Numbered from the stretch's first letter, positions 1 through 11,682 are shown. The stretch is 64,000 bases of DNA from Brienomyrus brachyistius (GCF_023856365.1 NC_064548.1:18958461-19022460); one strand, 5' to 3'. Notes: a model not told the origin generated them from the letters alone. Numbers and translations are program-made.

Positions 1-99
1 CCAGGCAGTGAAAAATGTTCCTTCCCAGCTCCCAGCCTAGACAATCCACATAAAACGAGGATTGTGTGGGGTTCCCGGGGGTGGGGCTGGGAAACACTG
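1..99 (-). mobile_element. hAT-like MITE end, CAGTGTTTCCCAG-tip family (partial)
   Basis: The sequence ends in ctgggaaacactg at 87-99, the reverse of the tip cagtgtttcccag found again at 22004 and, with changes, at 15407 and 45974. The inner part (ttcccagctcccag, ggggttcccgggg) resembles the other copies. The outer end may be cut by the window edge. Confidence 0.5.
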
Positions 100-771
100 T
101 GTTAAAGGGAAGCGGTGTGGTACAGTACCCACTGCCACACACAGTACTGTCAGTGCATGTACAGCATCTCTTCAAAACTGGGTCTGAGGATCACAGAGGA
201 CCAGCGTGGCTTTTCTTTTTTTTCCTCAGATGAAATGAAACCACATCATCATATTTGCAGTGTTTGATCATTACAAGCAAGCATTGCTCACAGCGACCTT
301 TCAGCTCCAGGACTCACTGAGTCATCTAGAGTCACCAAGTCTCTCGAATTGACTGAGTCTCTGATGCAGTTCACAGCAAAGATCCTGTGGGGAGCATTTT
401 AAGATGAAAGAACTGTGTGGGGGGGTGAAAAAGAAAAATAGTACTGTAGCATGATACAGGAAACAAACAGGCCCTTTTTTCGTTCTGCCTTTTCCTGTTT
501 TCACACACACAACAAGTACATGCCTCGTTTAACTGAGCTGTATGTCGCTAGTCACATTGATCAAAAAATGTGGCTGTTACGCAGTGATTTTGAGCAAACA
601 CTGAGAAGAAGACGATATGGAAACAATGCAATGAAAAGTAAAAAGGCTTAAAAAGAAAAAAAGGGTTATTTGGTCCAGTTAGTCACTTCTGAAAATACCT
701 TATAGATGTATGTGCATTTAACCAATAGCAATTTTTTCAGGACATTTCTAGCAATATCTTGTGTGAATATT
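100..771. other. Intronic sequence, no recognisable feature
   Basis: I see no gene or repeat beyond short A/T runs. Two overlapping 60-residue reading frames here show no family resemblance. Confidence 0.5.
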
Positions 772-1081
772 GGTTAACCCTTTGCATAAACTGCACCTTC
801 ATAATGCATTCATAGTACATTCATAAGCAGCATGTATACCGTGACATCTTAACATACCTTAACAGCTTTAATATACATTAATAACAAACATAATGTGATT
901 GTGTCTGTTATATAATGCTTGTTATTAATGTGTATTAAAGCTGTTAAGGTATGTTAAGATGTTACGGTATACTTACATGCTGCTTATAAATGTTCTATAA
1001 ATGCATTATGAAGGTGCACTGAATGTTCTATGAATGCAGAATGAAGGCATTATGAAGGTGCCATTCATGTGAAGTGTTTTC
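772..1081. mobile_element. Hairpin hAT-like MITE (GGTAACGCTTTAC family), copy 1
   Basis: Two arms of about 95 bases (roughly 793-892 and 918-1018) are nearly perfect inverted repeats, both carrying motifs such as ttcataatgcattcata, taacataccttaacagc and cattaataacaaaca. The loop is about 25 bases. Outer tips (ggttaaccctttgcat and catgtgaagtgttttc) are mutated forms of the ggtaacgctttac tips seen intact at 38391 and 46168. There is no coding capacity, so this is a non-autonomous element. Confidence 0.8.
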
Positions 1082-3710
1082 AAATATTGTTCTTTACAAA
1101 TGAATAGACAGTCCATCTGAAGGGAGATTCTGGGTTATATATCAGTCACCTGGCACAAATAAAAACATATGCTTGTGTGAGTGCTGTCTGTTATATTGAG
1201 GTGTATAAATCCTGCTTAACACAGCATAGCCTGCAATACATCATATTCTCTCTGTTTAGGGATAAATCAAGATATATAGCTTGCTTTGTCAGTATTTCTT
1301 CATGGAAGATTGCTTGCTTCATACATGAGTCAGACAAGGCTGCACCCTTAAATCAACCCCACAGCTCATCAATAGAGTGGCTTTATCATTAAATTCTGTG
1401 TGTGTTGAGTCTTATATCCATATTGACAGTTCAGCCAGATGCAATAAACCTGCCGTCAGACTCTGTGACAACAGGAAGTTCCGGCAACAAGCTGCGTGTT
1501 TGAGCAGTAGAAGCCTGATAGTGTTTGCGTGTTTCATTTAATAATTTGGAGATAAATACACTGAAGCTCATACCATCTTGTTTGGTACGAAATAAATTGT
1601 GTGTGTTTTTTTTTTGACAACAGCTGCTGATTTGCCTATATCCATTTTTTATTAATCGAGAGTTCTGATTTGATTTTTTTATATTAATGAATCAGAGGGA
1701 TTGTAAGGGCAAGAGGGAAAGATTATCATAATAAACTCATTAGTCTCATCAGATTGTTCCATAATTGGACGGCAAATTCTTAAGATCCCCGCATTTGGGA
1801 AGCAGACAGGCTGTCAGAGTTTGCGATATGTGGTCTCCGCGGCCTGCAGTCCTATTTACGACGAGTTTGTCAGCTTGTTAGGGAGACTTCTCTAAGATTG
1901 AAAGCGACAGCTGTATTGCAAGGGGCCCACGTCCTTAAACACCCATCTAGCCCCAAATTAGAGATCAACCCGAACCACGGTGTCTGGGCCAGGCGACCGT
2001 GAATATGGCCGAGTACGGCGTGGCTAGTGTCGGAGGAGCCAAGCGTGCGACCTCTTTGTTCTTTTGAGCTGGCGGATTGCTGTAGGCATTCGCCAGCAGC
2101 CCTAGGTTCAGAGCATCCCTGCCCTCTCCAAGGCACATTCAGTGCATGATGTGTTTATCAAATCCTTTACCCGACAAAGCAATGTTCTGCACCGTGAGAC
2201 TCACTGCTCAACAATTTTCCCCCCATGTGTACCATGTGTCTTAGCAAGGTGGGGCCAGTGTTGTCTTCTCTTTCAGGCGGCAGGGGCATTGATTATGTAC
2301 AGTGCTTCAGTATCATGCATTCGAGTAGTACTGCCCAAGCCGATAATATGTAGTTCATCGGTGACACATCGCAAAATGCGTCGCAGGAAAGCATATATAA
2401 CCTCACCATCGTTCTACTGCATGTCAGTTACAAACATGGTTTTAAAGCATATTTTTGTGATGAATTCTGGGAAACCGGCACGCACCGAGACTGAAAACAC
2501 AGAAGTGGGTGTTGGCATAGGATTCATTCCAGTCATGGATGTAAACTGGATCCTAGAGCTTTTCCATCTCTTGAGCACAGAGGAGACCATGTGACTGTTC
2601 CAGTGCATTAGCAACAAACTGGCACCTCAGATGCCTTTGAAATGAGGTGTCCTTGAGTTCCACAGCCAATCAGCTGCAAATTTCCGAAAAAGGTTCAATC
2701 TTTAGTGCACTGGAGACACTACTGAAGACTCATCCAACCGGGCTTCTCCTGTGCAATTCCAGCCATACAGAAGTCTAACATAAAAAAGATATCCTTTTAG
2801 CAGAATGATTCTTCAAATGTTGTTTAAATTGTTTCTGTCTTTCATCACATTCTCTATTTACTGGTGTTGCGTTCAGATTGCTAGGCTAAAAGGCAGACAT
2901 ATTTACTGATGCAGTGATAAAGACAAATAGCAAGGGGATAAATCCTGGTGGATAAAGACATATTACTCTTCTTTTTTAATATAAGGTAACCTTGGAAATG
3001 AGAGCAGGAAAGATCGTAACTCAGCTGATTTAGATGGAACCTCCTCTGTGGCATTTATCAAAGGTGTGCATTTGATGTCACAAGTAAAGATTCCAAACTC
3101 AATCGATTTTTTTTCTTCCCTTGGTCATAGATTTAACTTATTGAGTTTTTCCCTTTTGTCTTACGCTGATAAGCCCTTTAGCATATCGACGGGCCCTTGC
3201 TTTTGGTTGCTATCCTTGCTCTAACTTCCAAAAAGTGCAGGTCATGCATACGATTATAAGATTATGGTGAGAGGCTGCTGACTTTGAATCGCCTTCTAAT
3301 TTGGATTTCTAGTGAATTGTTTGTTGTGACACGTGAGGTACAGAGTGGGGATGCAGTCAGAGGACCACGCTTGACATATTTTTAAGCAAAAGAAAAAAAC
3401 ACGCAACTGCCTCTAAGCTATATAAAAGTTGCCTTCCTTAAAGCAACCATATCTGAAATATTCATAGGTATCGACTCACAATTTAGAGAGATCTCCTCAT
3501 ACTTTAAATTTAAGCACTCAGATAGTATATTGAATTAGTACAAGCTACCAACCTGCAGTACATATATGATTAAAACACACATACACCCAGGCTTTGTTAT
3601 AAAGCACACTTGATGCTTTCTGGTGACTTTGTTTATATGAAAATAAAATCGTCGTTAAACATCGCATAATTTTAAACTGTCAGATACTGTCCTGTAAAGC
3701 TTATCGTCTA
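1082..3710. other. Unique intronic sequence with a candidate regulatory block
   Basis: No repeat or exon was recognised. Around 1690-2110 the composition changes to mixed, non-repetitive sequence with CpG-containing motifs, of the kind often seen in conserved non-coding elements. A 150-codon frame at 2142-2594 has no family resemblance and lies inside the intron, so it is judged a chance frame. Confidence 0.4.
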
Positions 3711-5598
3711 CAGTGCAGTTCAAGACTATTCGGAATGAAACACTTTTCTGTTATTTCGGCTCTGTAGTCCTGATCAGATGCTTTACAGTGGTTTGAATTT
3801 TTTGATCGTATGATAGCACTGCACATTCAGTGGTCATAAAACTTTGAATTTTGATCTGTTCTTGGTCTAGCGATATGTTCTACAATACTGTCTACTGATG
3901 CTGGCCGATGGCAGCATCCACCCAAGTGGGCTTCACATCTCTCATGCAGTGTAAGCTTCTCTTACAGTTTTTCACAACATATTGTATGGTGTTTACCTAC
4001 ATTTTCCCATGTCCATTGTGTCTAATAATGGGGATTTTTTTGGGGATCTTCCTCACTGTACGTGGGGGGAAGATAAACTCAGGTCCTCTTCCAGGCAGGT
4101 TTGCAACAGCTCCAGTTATTGTTCACTTTTGTATTATTGCCCCAACAGCAGACATGGGCATTTTAAGCCAAGCAGCTATTTTTTAATACCCATTCCCTGA
4201 TTTATGAATGTCAACACACTTCTCCCTCATTTGGTTTGTATGTTCTCTTATCTTTCCCATATTGATGGATGACTAAGGGAATCTGGGCTCTATGTCTCCT
4301 CATATTTGTACCCCAGTTAATCATGGATTACAACTTGAAGGTCCCAATTCACTCCAATCGACTCAAAGATATGCAAGTTTTAGGGGAAACATGTTTCAGT
4401 TACATGTTCACTATAATTTCCAGAGATGCCAATAATCATGGCACATGTGTTTTTGTTAAAAATAATTATTTCTTGATGAAGAATTTGGTTTTCTTTGAGT
4501 CAGTTTATTTTAATGAAAGGTTGGATTTTTCTCATTTTTTCAGTGTGAGATGAAGCTACTGCAGGAAAGATTTTTTTTCTAACCCTTTTTACGGATCTTC
4601 ACAAGTGGGGCGAATCAATGAAAAAGGCACTGTATGTCTGTCACGTTGTTAAGAAGGGAGAGCACACTGGTGAGCTCAGCATTTACAAACAACCTGGCAT
4701 ACCATGGAAGACCAGTGCAGTAGATGAGAGAAGAATAGTGTATGGTGACGAAAAAACCTCGTACAATTGTTAAACCGATGAAACATTGTCTTCCGGATAT
4801 AAAAGTAGATGTATCAAAGATTACCACCAAGAGAGATTAAACCAACACATTATTAGAGGGTTCACCACAAGATGCAAACCGCTAGCAAGCATTAAGAATA
4901 AGATGATAAGTAGAAAACAGTTGTACAAAATTGTAGAAAACAGTACATTAAAAAGCTAGAACAAAGTGTTATGTACTGATCAGACGTCTATCCTTCCGGA
5001 AAATATGGTGAAATAAAAGATCAGCTCATGATGAACGTGTGCAGTTGTCAGTTGACCTGGCTCACTTGTTGTCAGTGTTGATGTCACTGCTAATGGCAGC
5101 AATCGCACAGAAACAATGTACAGACACATCTTGTCTGTTTATTAAAGGGAACGCATCAAAAGTCACACGATAAAACCCCATCATGTGGAAGGGCAATGAG
5201 ACGAGCATTAAGTCAGAGCAACAAAAGAGAGACCATCACCATCAAAGATCTAAGCATCTGGTTGACGTCTATGGACCATGGACTCCATGCAGCCATCGAC
5301 TGCAAAGGATTTCTGAACAAATATTAAACATGGTGATTTAATATAATTTTAGCAGGCATTCATTTTTTCAAATTTCTTTTGGCCCCCTTCATTTGGGAGA
5401 CTGCATGAAAAGAGACCCAGTGCCCACACTCGTCACCCATCATGAATGTAAAATCCTTCAAAGTAAAGCTGAAATTTGGCACTCAGTTTTAGTCATTGTC
5501 TGATTTTAAGAAGAATCTGCAGGAGAGCAATATAGAGACAATTAACAATTTTATTTATTTTTTTAAAGTCACCGTCCAAATATTTATAGACTGCACTG
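3711..5598 (+). mobile_element. Decayed Tc1-like transposon, CAGTGCAGT tips
   Basis: The element begins CAGTGCAGTtcaag..ctattcgg after TA at 3709-3710 and ends ccaaatatttatagACTGCACTG before TA at 5599-5600. That is the TA target duplication of Tc1/mariner elements. It is about 1.9 kb. Transposase traces on the + strand around 4610-4850 read KQPGIPWKTSAVDERRI and, after a frameshift, PRTIVKPMKHCLPDIKVD, with stops between. These match the DNA-binding region of this fish Tc1 group. The copy is dead. A stretch at 3900-4560 is unexplained and may be an extra insertion or a diverged left half. Confidence 0.75.
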
Positions 5599-8500
5599 TA
5601 ATCGATATGTCTTCAAAAAGAGGATAAAATAATGGCTCGTTCTTCAACAACAAACTAATAATGAAAAGAAAACTAGTTCTTTGCCGTTTAATTTCTCTAG
5701 AACACATTAAAGGTTTGAAGCACTGACTTTAATTAAACGTGTTCAAGTGTGGCAGGTTTTTTTTCTAAGCAATTTATCTAAAATATGCAAAAATGTTTTA
5801 CGGACCCCTCTAACCTGTCTCTAAGTGACACACACCTACTAATGCACTGATAAGTGAAATAATTTATGATGAAGCGTAGCCATAAAATACAAACACAGTA
5901 ATCTTGTCAAATTAACACAAACAGACTTTTCCATACATTTTTTTACCAATGAAATTTTGACCTCCTCTAATCTTGACATCAGATGTGTCTTTTTTTTTGC
6001 CAGAAGATGATTTTTACAGGGCTGGCATCTGTCTTTATAGAGAGTTAACACTCATTCTTGCATCTGAGTGGATCCATAGCCAATATTATGGCCTGTTAAA
6101 AGAATGCAGACTCTTGGACTGTTTTGCTGCGCTATTCGCAAAACAGGAGAAATAACTTTGACATGAGCCACTGGAGCTAGACTGGGTCTATTTTCCCTGG
6201 CATACTCAGAACATGGAATCTTTGGCTATATATTGCTGTCAGTGGTTATGATCAATACTGGTAATTATAAGAAAGAAAATACATTGGCAGGGACTTTCTG
6301 CATGTTCCTATACTCAGTCATGTGTTTGGCCAGCAGTTTTGCATTGAAGGTTAAATGTGATTAGGTTCTGTACTGCTAGGGATTTTGAATATAATTGGTG
6401 TGTCAGTTGCACACATTCGGTTATCTTTGTGGTTATGGCTCATTTCATAACAGCAAAAAATGTTGCGGCTGAAAAGGTCTGTTAAAGTACACACTTAATT
6501 TAATTCCTATTGCAAAAAAACTAGCCATGTGGTAACCTAAAAGTTCGCAGATGTTCATAAATAGTTGCTACAGTAGCTCCATCTTCTTCTAAAACATCCT
6601 TATGGTTTATTCAGAATATGCGTGGTTTAAAAACACTATTATCAGGAGCATTTCTTCTGAAATAGCGCAATACCTCATCCTGCAAAATTCAAATTAATTA
6701 GGTTTTATTGAAGTAAATATAATTCTTTCTGACATGTGCCATTTTATTACATCAATTTTTCTTTGGTCCCTCAGAAAATGCAGCATGTCAGTTGTTCAAA
6801 TAGGTTTTGTGGCTAGACAAGTGAAACATTTGTCTTCATACAGCTCACAAAATGCATAATTGCCAACTCCAGCAGCTCTCTTATGTTACTATGGCAACCC
6901 AGCGCAAAAGGAATGTACGTGCATGTACTTGCTGTGGGTTCACCTGATAAGAAAGACAGGTTTAAGGAAGATTGTCATTCCGGAGTGATAAGTGCAGACG
7001 TGTATAATAAATAATGCGTGCAAGCAGAAGCCACCCGATGCATTTCATTAATTAGTGGGACAGGAAGTGAGGTGTTGGTATGAAAGCTTTTGTCTGGCCG
7101 TTATCCTCTGCTTTGGCCTCGCCTTCCCACCGCCTGCCACCCCCACACTTTCTCAGTTTGAAGCCCAATCAAGTGTCTCTCCCTTCCATCACGTCAGTCC
7201 ATTTCTTACGCCTTTGGATAATGTCAAATTTACTGTTCGCCGTCGACGTACGACCGATGCGACTTACGACTGACCAGCTTTGCAACCTTTCACAGACCAC
7301 ACATATGTGACCACAACTGCGGTACATCTGGCAGTGTGAGTGCTGCCCCCGCGTGAATTAAGAAAATGGTGATAAAACCGTGAAAATATGCCCAACAATA
7401 TTACTTAAAGATGATATTATTTTATTACAGTATATTATAGAAATTATACTTTTTGCATATAAAATAAAGGGCCAATTTATGACCAAATTGACTTATAACC
7501 ATTGGCGGAACCAGTTGCGGTCGACGGCGACCTGCATACCGCAAAATTCGCGCATCCGGTTATCCCACCAAAGAGGGATTTTTTATAAAATACAGTATAA
7601 ACACAAAATCCTATTTGTTATTTGTGGTATCAGCTCAATGTTCTTTCCCCCTTCTTCTCGTAATTTTTTGGACTTGACAAAGTATAAAATTAATTTTCAT
7701 ATTATTCTTTTGCCCTCATTACAATTTGCTTAAAAAACATTCCCCCCTTGCATACTGATGTGCTCTACAGTGCAAACCTCAACCGCCATTCTTATTTTAT
7801 TGCACTGATAATCAGATTAAAAAAGGAAATTTCTTTGTGTTGCATTAAAGGTGCTATAACTGTTCATAATTAATGTATTTTTACCTGAATGCATGCTGCT
7901 GAAATGAACTGGGGGAAATCTGAAAATACTGGCAGAGGTTTTCCATCCAGCATTGTACAAAATGATCTAATTACTCTCACCAGTCAACCAGCAAGATCCT
8001 TCACCTGACAGCATAGAGCTCCAAACAATTACCTAACCGAGGTCATTCAGGCAACCATGAAGGCAAAACAGTGCATTGCCATAATACACTTAGAAAATGG
8101 ATTGGTTCCATTTGAGCACAGTCTCTATTGTATTTCATCAATGTTGCAGGAAAATGGCTTCCATTAAGTAGAATATGACCAGAAGGCATTAGATCATTAC
8201 AGACTAGAGAAAGAAAAAAAAACAGGTTTAATCAATTAACAAGGGTACAGTCTTAAAGAGCTGGAAAAGATTTGCTTTTAGACACACTTGTCCACTGCTG
8301 GTTCTTTAAACTGGGTCTGCTATGAAATGTCCTTCAGTGACCAATTTGGCAAGATGTTAATAAGAGTAAGTGCAATTAACAGGAGGAGGGGACCTGGGTT
8401 CAGGGGGCAGCTCCAGTTCTTCAAGGCCTCTGCCAGTTTTCACTCTATCCTGCACGGTAGTGATTACAGAGTCATTATGTCACTGTTTAAGCAGGTTTTC

Positions 8501-9016
8501 TGTTATGCTTTGAATGGTCTAGACTGGCAAATGGAGAATGAATAGTAACATTGAATATAGACCCAAGCTTTGCGATACATGGCAGGTATAGTGAAATATC
8601 ACTGTTGAAGTCAGCGCACCGCATTTCAAATCTGGGGTGTAAGTGCCATTAAAAAGCGAAGGAGCAACTCACTAATAGTGCTTAATTGTTGGAATGACAC
8701 TTGGTGGACATCACCACTTCTGCAGGAGACCTTTTGTCCAGCTTTGCTGATCTCTCAGGAGTTAATCAGAGTCTGAATGTTTAATAAAGGGTACTGGGGG
8801 GGCTTTCTAAAACACCCGCATGCAGCTGCCCACAGCGCACGCGAAGCAATCTCATCTCGTTTAAATTCCAATTATAATTCCCAAAGTGTCACTTAGGTTC
8901 CTGTCTTTGTTTCATCAGCCAAACCCTGAGTGGTTGTCAGGATCGGACAAAAGTGATTTAACTAAGACTAATGATGGCTATCATTTGGAAATGTGCTGTG
9001 TTTTAACCAAGATCTA
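5599..9016. other. Unique intronic sequence
   Basis: There are no recognised genes. Two CpG-rich patches near 7235-7275 and 7505-7560 share the inverted 10-mer cgccgtcgac/gtcgacggcg and similar gacttacgac/gacttataac motifs. They may be the ends of an unidentified repeat. The block 8560-8940 is mixed-composition unique sequence that could be regulatory. Confidence 0.4.
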
Positions 9017-9035
9017 GGGGGGGGGGGGGGGGGGG
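9017..9035. repeat. G homopolymer, 19 bases
   Basis: This is an uninterrupted run of 19 G, one of eight G/C runs of 13 or more bases in the window. Confidence 0.95.
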
Positions 9036-9710
9036 CTAATAAGTATTCTGAAACACGCAATATGTGACAACGAAGCACTTTATTGTGGCATTAGTCACAT
9101 AATGCACAACACATAAGCTGTCAGAATCATAATAAGGTATAAGATGAAGGCAAATGGTGAATCTTTTCGGTATTTCAGAAAGTAGCGAGTATGTCTGGTT
9201 TAGTTCTATCGTTACTGTATATCTACAGGCGCCACCAGTGATAAGGTCATTCAGTGCCAGGCAGACATTAATGCGAAAGCGAATGTGTCATTCACATGTA
9301 AACATGCATGTCCTTTTCCCATTTTTCTGAAATGTACAGGCAATTTGCTTTCAAATGGAACGTGTTCAGTATTTGAAATGCTTGTTGCTTTGGTAACATG
9401 GGAAAAAGCTGCATTCATGCTGTTTTTATTAGTGGCTCATGTTAGCTAGTCACCTCATGGGGTGATCACGGTCTTATTCTGAAAGCGGCCAAAGTTCTGA
9501 ATGATGCTACAGTTCCTAAACACGACAATATCGACTTTGATATTGGACACCTTCTTGATGCCCATAGTCCAGGCTGAGGCCAACTGACAATGAGAGAGTC
9601 TTACAGATCACAATGTAAAATGATTATGTTATCATCATGTTTAATGAGCCATCATCCGGCTTTTTAAATGAGCCTGTCTACCTGTGGGATTCCCTTAACC
9701 GCTGGACATT

Positions 9711-10212
9711 AACCTTCAGTATCAGTACTGTACTTAAGATTTGGTGTCACTGTAACCTTCAGTGTCAGTACTGCCCTTAACATTTGGTGCTCTCTGTAAC
9801 CCTCAGTGTCAGTACTGCCCTTAACATTTGGTGCTGTCTGTAACCGTCAGTGTCAGTACTGTCCTTAGCATTCGGTGCTCTCTGTAACCCTCAGTATCAG
9901 TACTGCCCTTAACATTTGGTGCTGTCTGTAACCTTCAGTGTCAGTACTGCCCTTAACATTTGGTGCTGTCTGTAACCTTCAGTGTCAGTACTGCCCTTAA
10001 CATTTGGTGCTCTTTGTAACCTTCAGTGTCAGTACTGCCCTTAACATTAGGTGCTGTCTGTAACCTTCAGTGTCAGTACTGCCCTTAACATTTGGTGCTC
10101 TCTGTAACCTTCAGTGTCAGTACTGTCCTTAACATTTGGTGCTCCCTGTAACCTTCAGTGTCAGTACTGTCCTTAACATTTGGTGCTCTCTGTAACCTTC
10201 AGTGTCAGTTCT
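9711..10212 (+). repeat. 44-bp minisatellite, about 11 copies
   Basis: The unit reads gtaaccttcagtgtcag, tactgcccttaacatttgg, tgctctct and is repeated head to tail about 11 times. Variants include ctctct/ctgtct, gccc/gtcc and cttc/cctc. Degenerate copies continue to about 10270. The array ends about 270 bases before fgf14 exon 4, inside the intron. There are no spacers, so it is not CRISPR-like. Confidence 0.95.
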
Positions 10213-10486
10213 CTCTGTAACACTGCATGCTCTCTGTAGCCTTTTGGACCTTTAACCTTTGGCTCTTAACCATGATCTTTAGTGCTGTCTTCACCTATAC
10301 CCATGTATCTGTGGAGTGAAGCTTGCTATCACAAATATGTTAAGTGGGGTTCATACATCTGCCTATTTAGAGTGTACTGCTCTCTTGTTGGAGACAAAAT
10401 CACACTTACAGTCATCATCAGTGTAGTGACTATCGGATGCAGCTTAAAACTGACCCCCTCCTCCGCTTTTTAACTTTCTCTTGCAG

Positions 10487-10685
10487 GAACTCTTTACAGC
10501 AGAGTGCAAGTTCAAAGAGTCGGTATTTGAAAACTACTATGTGATCTACTCCTCCATGTTGTACAGACAACAGGAGTCTGGCAGAGCTTGGTTCCTGGGC
10601 CTTAATAAGGAAGGCCAAGCAATGAAGGGAAATCGGGTGAAGAAAACCAAACCAGCTGCTCACTTCCTGCCTAAGCCATTAGAAG
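10487..10685 (+). CDS. fgf14: fgf14 exon 4: C-terminal part of FHF beta-trefoil core
   Basis: The exon encodes 66 residues, from [18 protein letters not shown] through [15 protein letters not shown] and FLGLNKEGQ to HFLPKPLE, and ends with the first base of a split codon. This matches FGF homologous factors 1-4, and the [19 protein letters not shown] stretch fits FGF14 best. The exon is 199 bp, which I recall as the FHF exon-4 length. It starts after a strong pyrimidine-rich acceptor (ctttctcttgcag) and ends at a GT donor at 10686. FGF14 is an intracellular, non-secreted FGF that binds the C-terminal tail of voltage-gated sodium channels at the axon initial segment. This exon supplies the late beta strands of the trefoil and part of the channel-binding face. 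One visible difference from mammalian FGF14 is Ala for Pro in LFTAEC. There is no stop or frameshift. Confidence 0.96.
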
Positions 10686-11542
10686 GTAACGCCCATATAT
10701 CTGAGCCCATGTGACACAGAAGACAGGGAATTTCAGCAAATAAGTGCCTGCTAAGGATATACCAGTGAAGTAGGGGCAGATCCCCCCCCCCCCCCATAGG
10801 AAATATATTGCCTCCATTTAGCAAAAAAAAAAAAAATGAAATCTGGAGCATTTAGTTCTGCAAACCAGAGCTGCCCAACTCATCTATCAGTCAATAGCGG
10901 CACGTTGCCTAGTGGATTGTCAACCTCAGTAAAATGACTGGGTCTAGATTGGCCACCCCATTGTACAAGGTCTGGCTGTGCTCCTGCAGTGAAGTACACT
11001 CAAAAACTATTAACAGGACAGCAGTGTTAACATTACGAACACGTTAGTCTTTTAGCCATTTTAGTCTTGCCCGGGTTGATTTATCGGCATTTAGACTTAC
11101 ATTTTACACAAGGCTCTGTAAATCTTCAACAGACGACCCTCATATCAGTTTCTCAATGTTTCAACGTACAATGTACCTACTAAGATACATTATATCAATA
11201 TCTCATTTTATATTCTCACGCACTATTATAGATAACTTGAATGAAGGGAAATTGATTTTATGTTGAATATGTCCTGATAGAATACCTTTTTAATACCTTT
11301 ATATCATTTTAACTGTTGTTTATAATGTGGATAAATGGACATATATTATGTTATTTTATATGGGATAGATGACCCTTATTAATAAATAACGCAAAGCCAT
11401 TTATACATATTACAAATGAAGAAATGTGTAATGTAAAAGTATTTATTTGATCAGAACAGGCAATTTTTTAGGTCACTTATAACGTCAGTGTAGTCAGTTC
11501 CCCATGTGGGGCTAACGCGCTTGCCCTGTCCTCTCTCTTCAG
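10686..11542 (+). other. fgf14: fgf14 last intron (857 bp)
   Basis: This intron lies between the GT donor at 10686-10687 and the AG acceptor at 11541-11542, after a pyrimidine tract (ctgtcctctctcttcag). It is phase 1: the first base of the Val codon is in exon 4 and the other two are in exon 5. It contains a 14-base C run (10782-10795) and an A run near 10824. The rest is unique AT-rich sequence. It seems much shorter than the upstream intron. Confidence 0.93.
10782..10795. repeat. C homopolymer, 14 bases
   Basis: This is an uninterrupted C run in the last fgf14 intron, about 100 bases after the exon-4 donor. Confidence 0.9.
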
Positions 11543-11682
11543 TTGCCATGTACAGGGAACCATCTTTGCATGATGTCGGAGAGACCGTCCCAAAGGCTGC
11601 ACTACGGCGCAGTAAAAGCACAACTGAGCCGGTGGTAATGAATGGCGGGAAACCAGTCAGCAAGCCGACCAAGACGACATAG
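11543..11682 (+). CDS. fgf14: fgf14 last coding exon: C-terminal tail
   Basis: Joined to exon 4, the frame reads VAMYREPSLHDVGETVPK, then a variable stretch AALRRSKSTTEPVV, then MNGGKPVSKPTKTT and TAG at 11680-11682. The conserved VAMYREPSLHDVGET block and the terminal MNGGKPV..K.KTT identify FGF14 and exclude FGF12 (CMYREQSLHE), FGF13 (AMYKEPSLHDL) and FGF11. The exon encodes 46 residues, against 45 in human FGF14 as I recall it. The tail lies outside the trefoil; in mammals it carries kinase sites in the SKSTS region and tunes sodium-channel modulation. The SKST core is kept here, but the surrounding residues differ: PGVTP before it is replaced by AALRR, and SASA after it by TEPV. Together the two exons give the last 112 residues of the protein. 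Confidence 0.96.

Larger units (their letters stand above)
1..10486 (+). other. fgf14: fgf14 intron before exon 4 (partial, 5' end outside window)
   Basis: This stretch precedes the exon-4 splice acceptor and has no other recognisable coding exon, so it is read as the 3' part of the intron between exons 3 and 4. I looked for the previous exon, which should encode the FHF segment containing IAMNGEG, and did not see it on the + strand. Besides the repeats listed separately, the sequence is mostly unique and AT-rich. FHF genes are known for very long introns in vertebrates, which fits at least 10.5 kb here. Confidence 0.8.

Noticed and set aside
2142..2594. 150-codon reading frame on the + strand
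   Set aside because: It is intronic, has no family resemblance, lacks a plausible start or splice context, and its length is not exceptional for 64 kb.
9711..10212. CRISPR-like array of direct repeats
   Set aside because: The units are contiguous with no unique spacers, and the host is a vertebrate; it is a minisatellite. The same applies to the arrays at 25803 and 47031.
1..10486. Search for fgf14 exon 3 or earlier exons in the upstream part
   Set aside because: I looked for the coding segment containing IAMNGEG before exon 4 and found no match on the + strand, so the exons are taken to lie outside the window.
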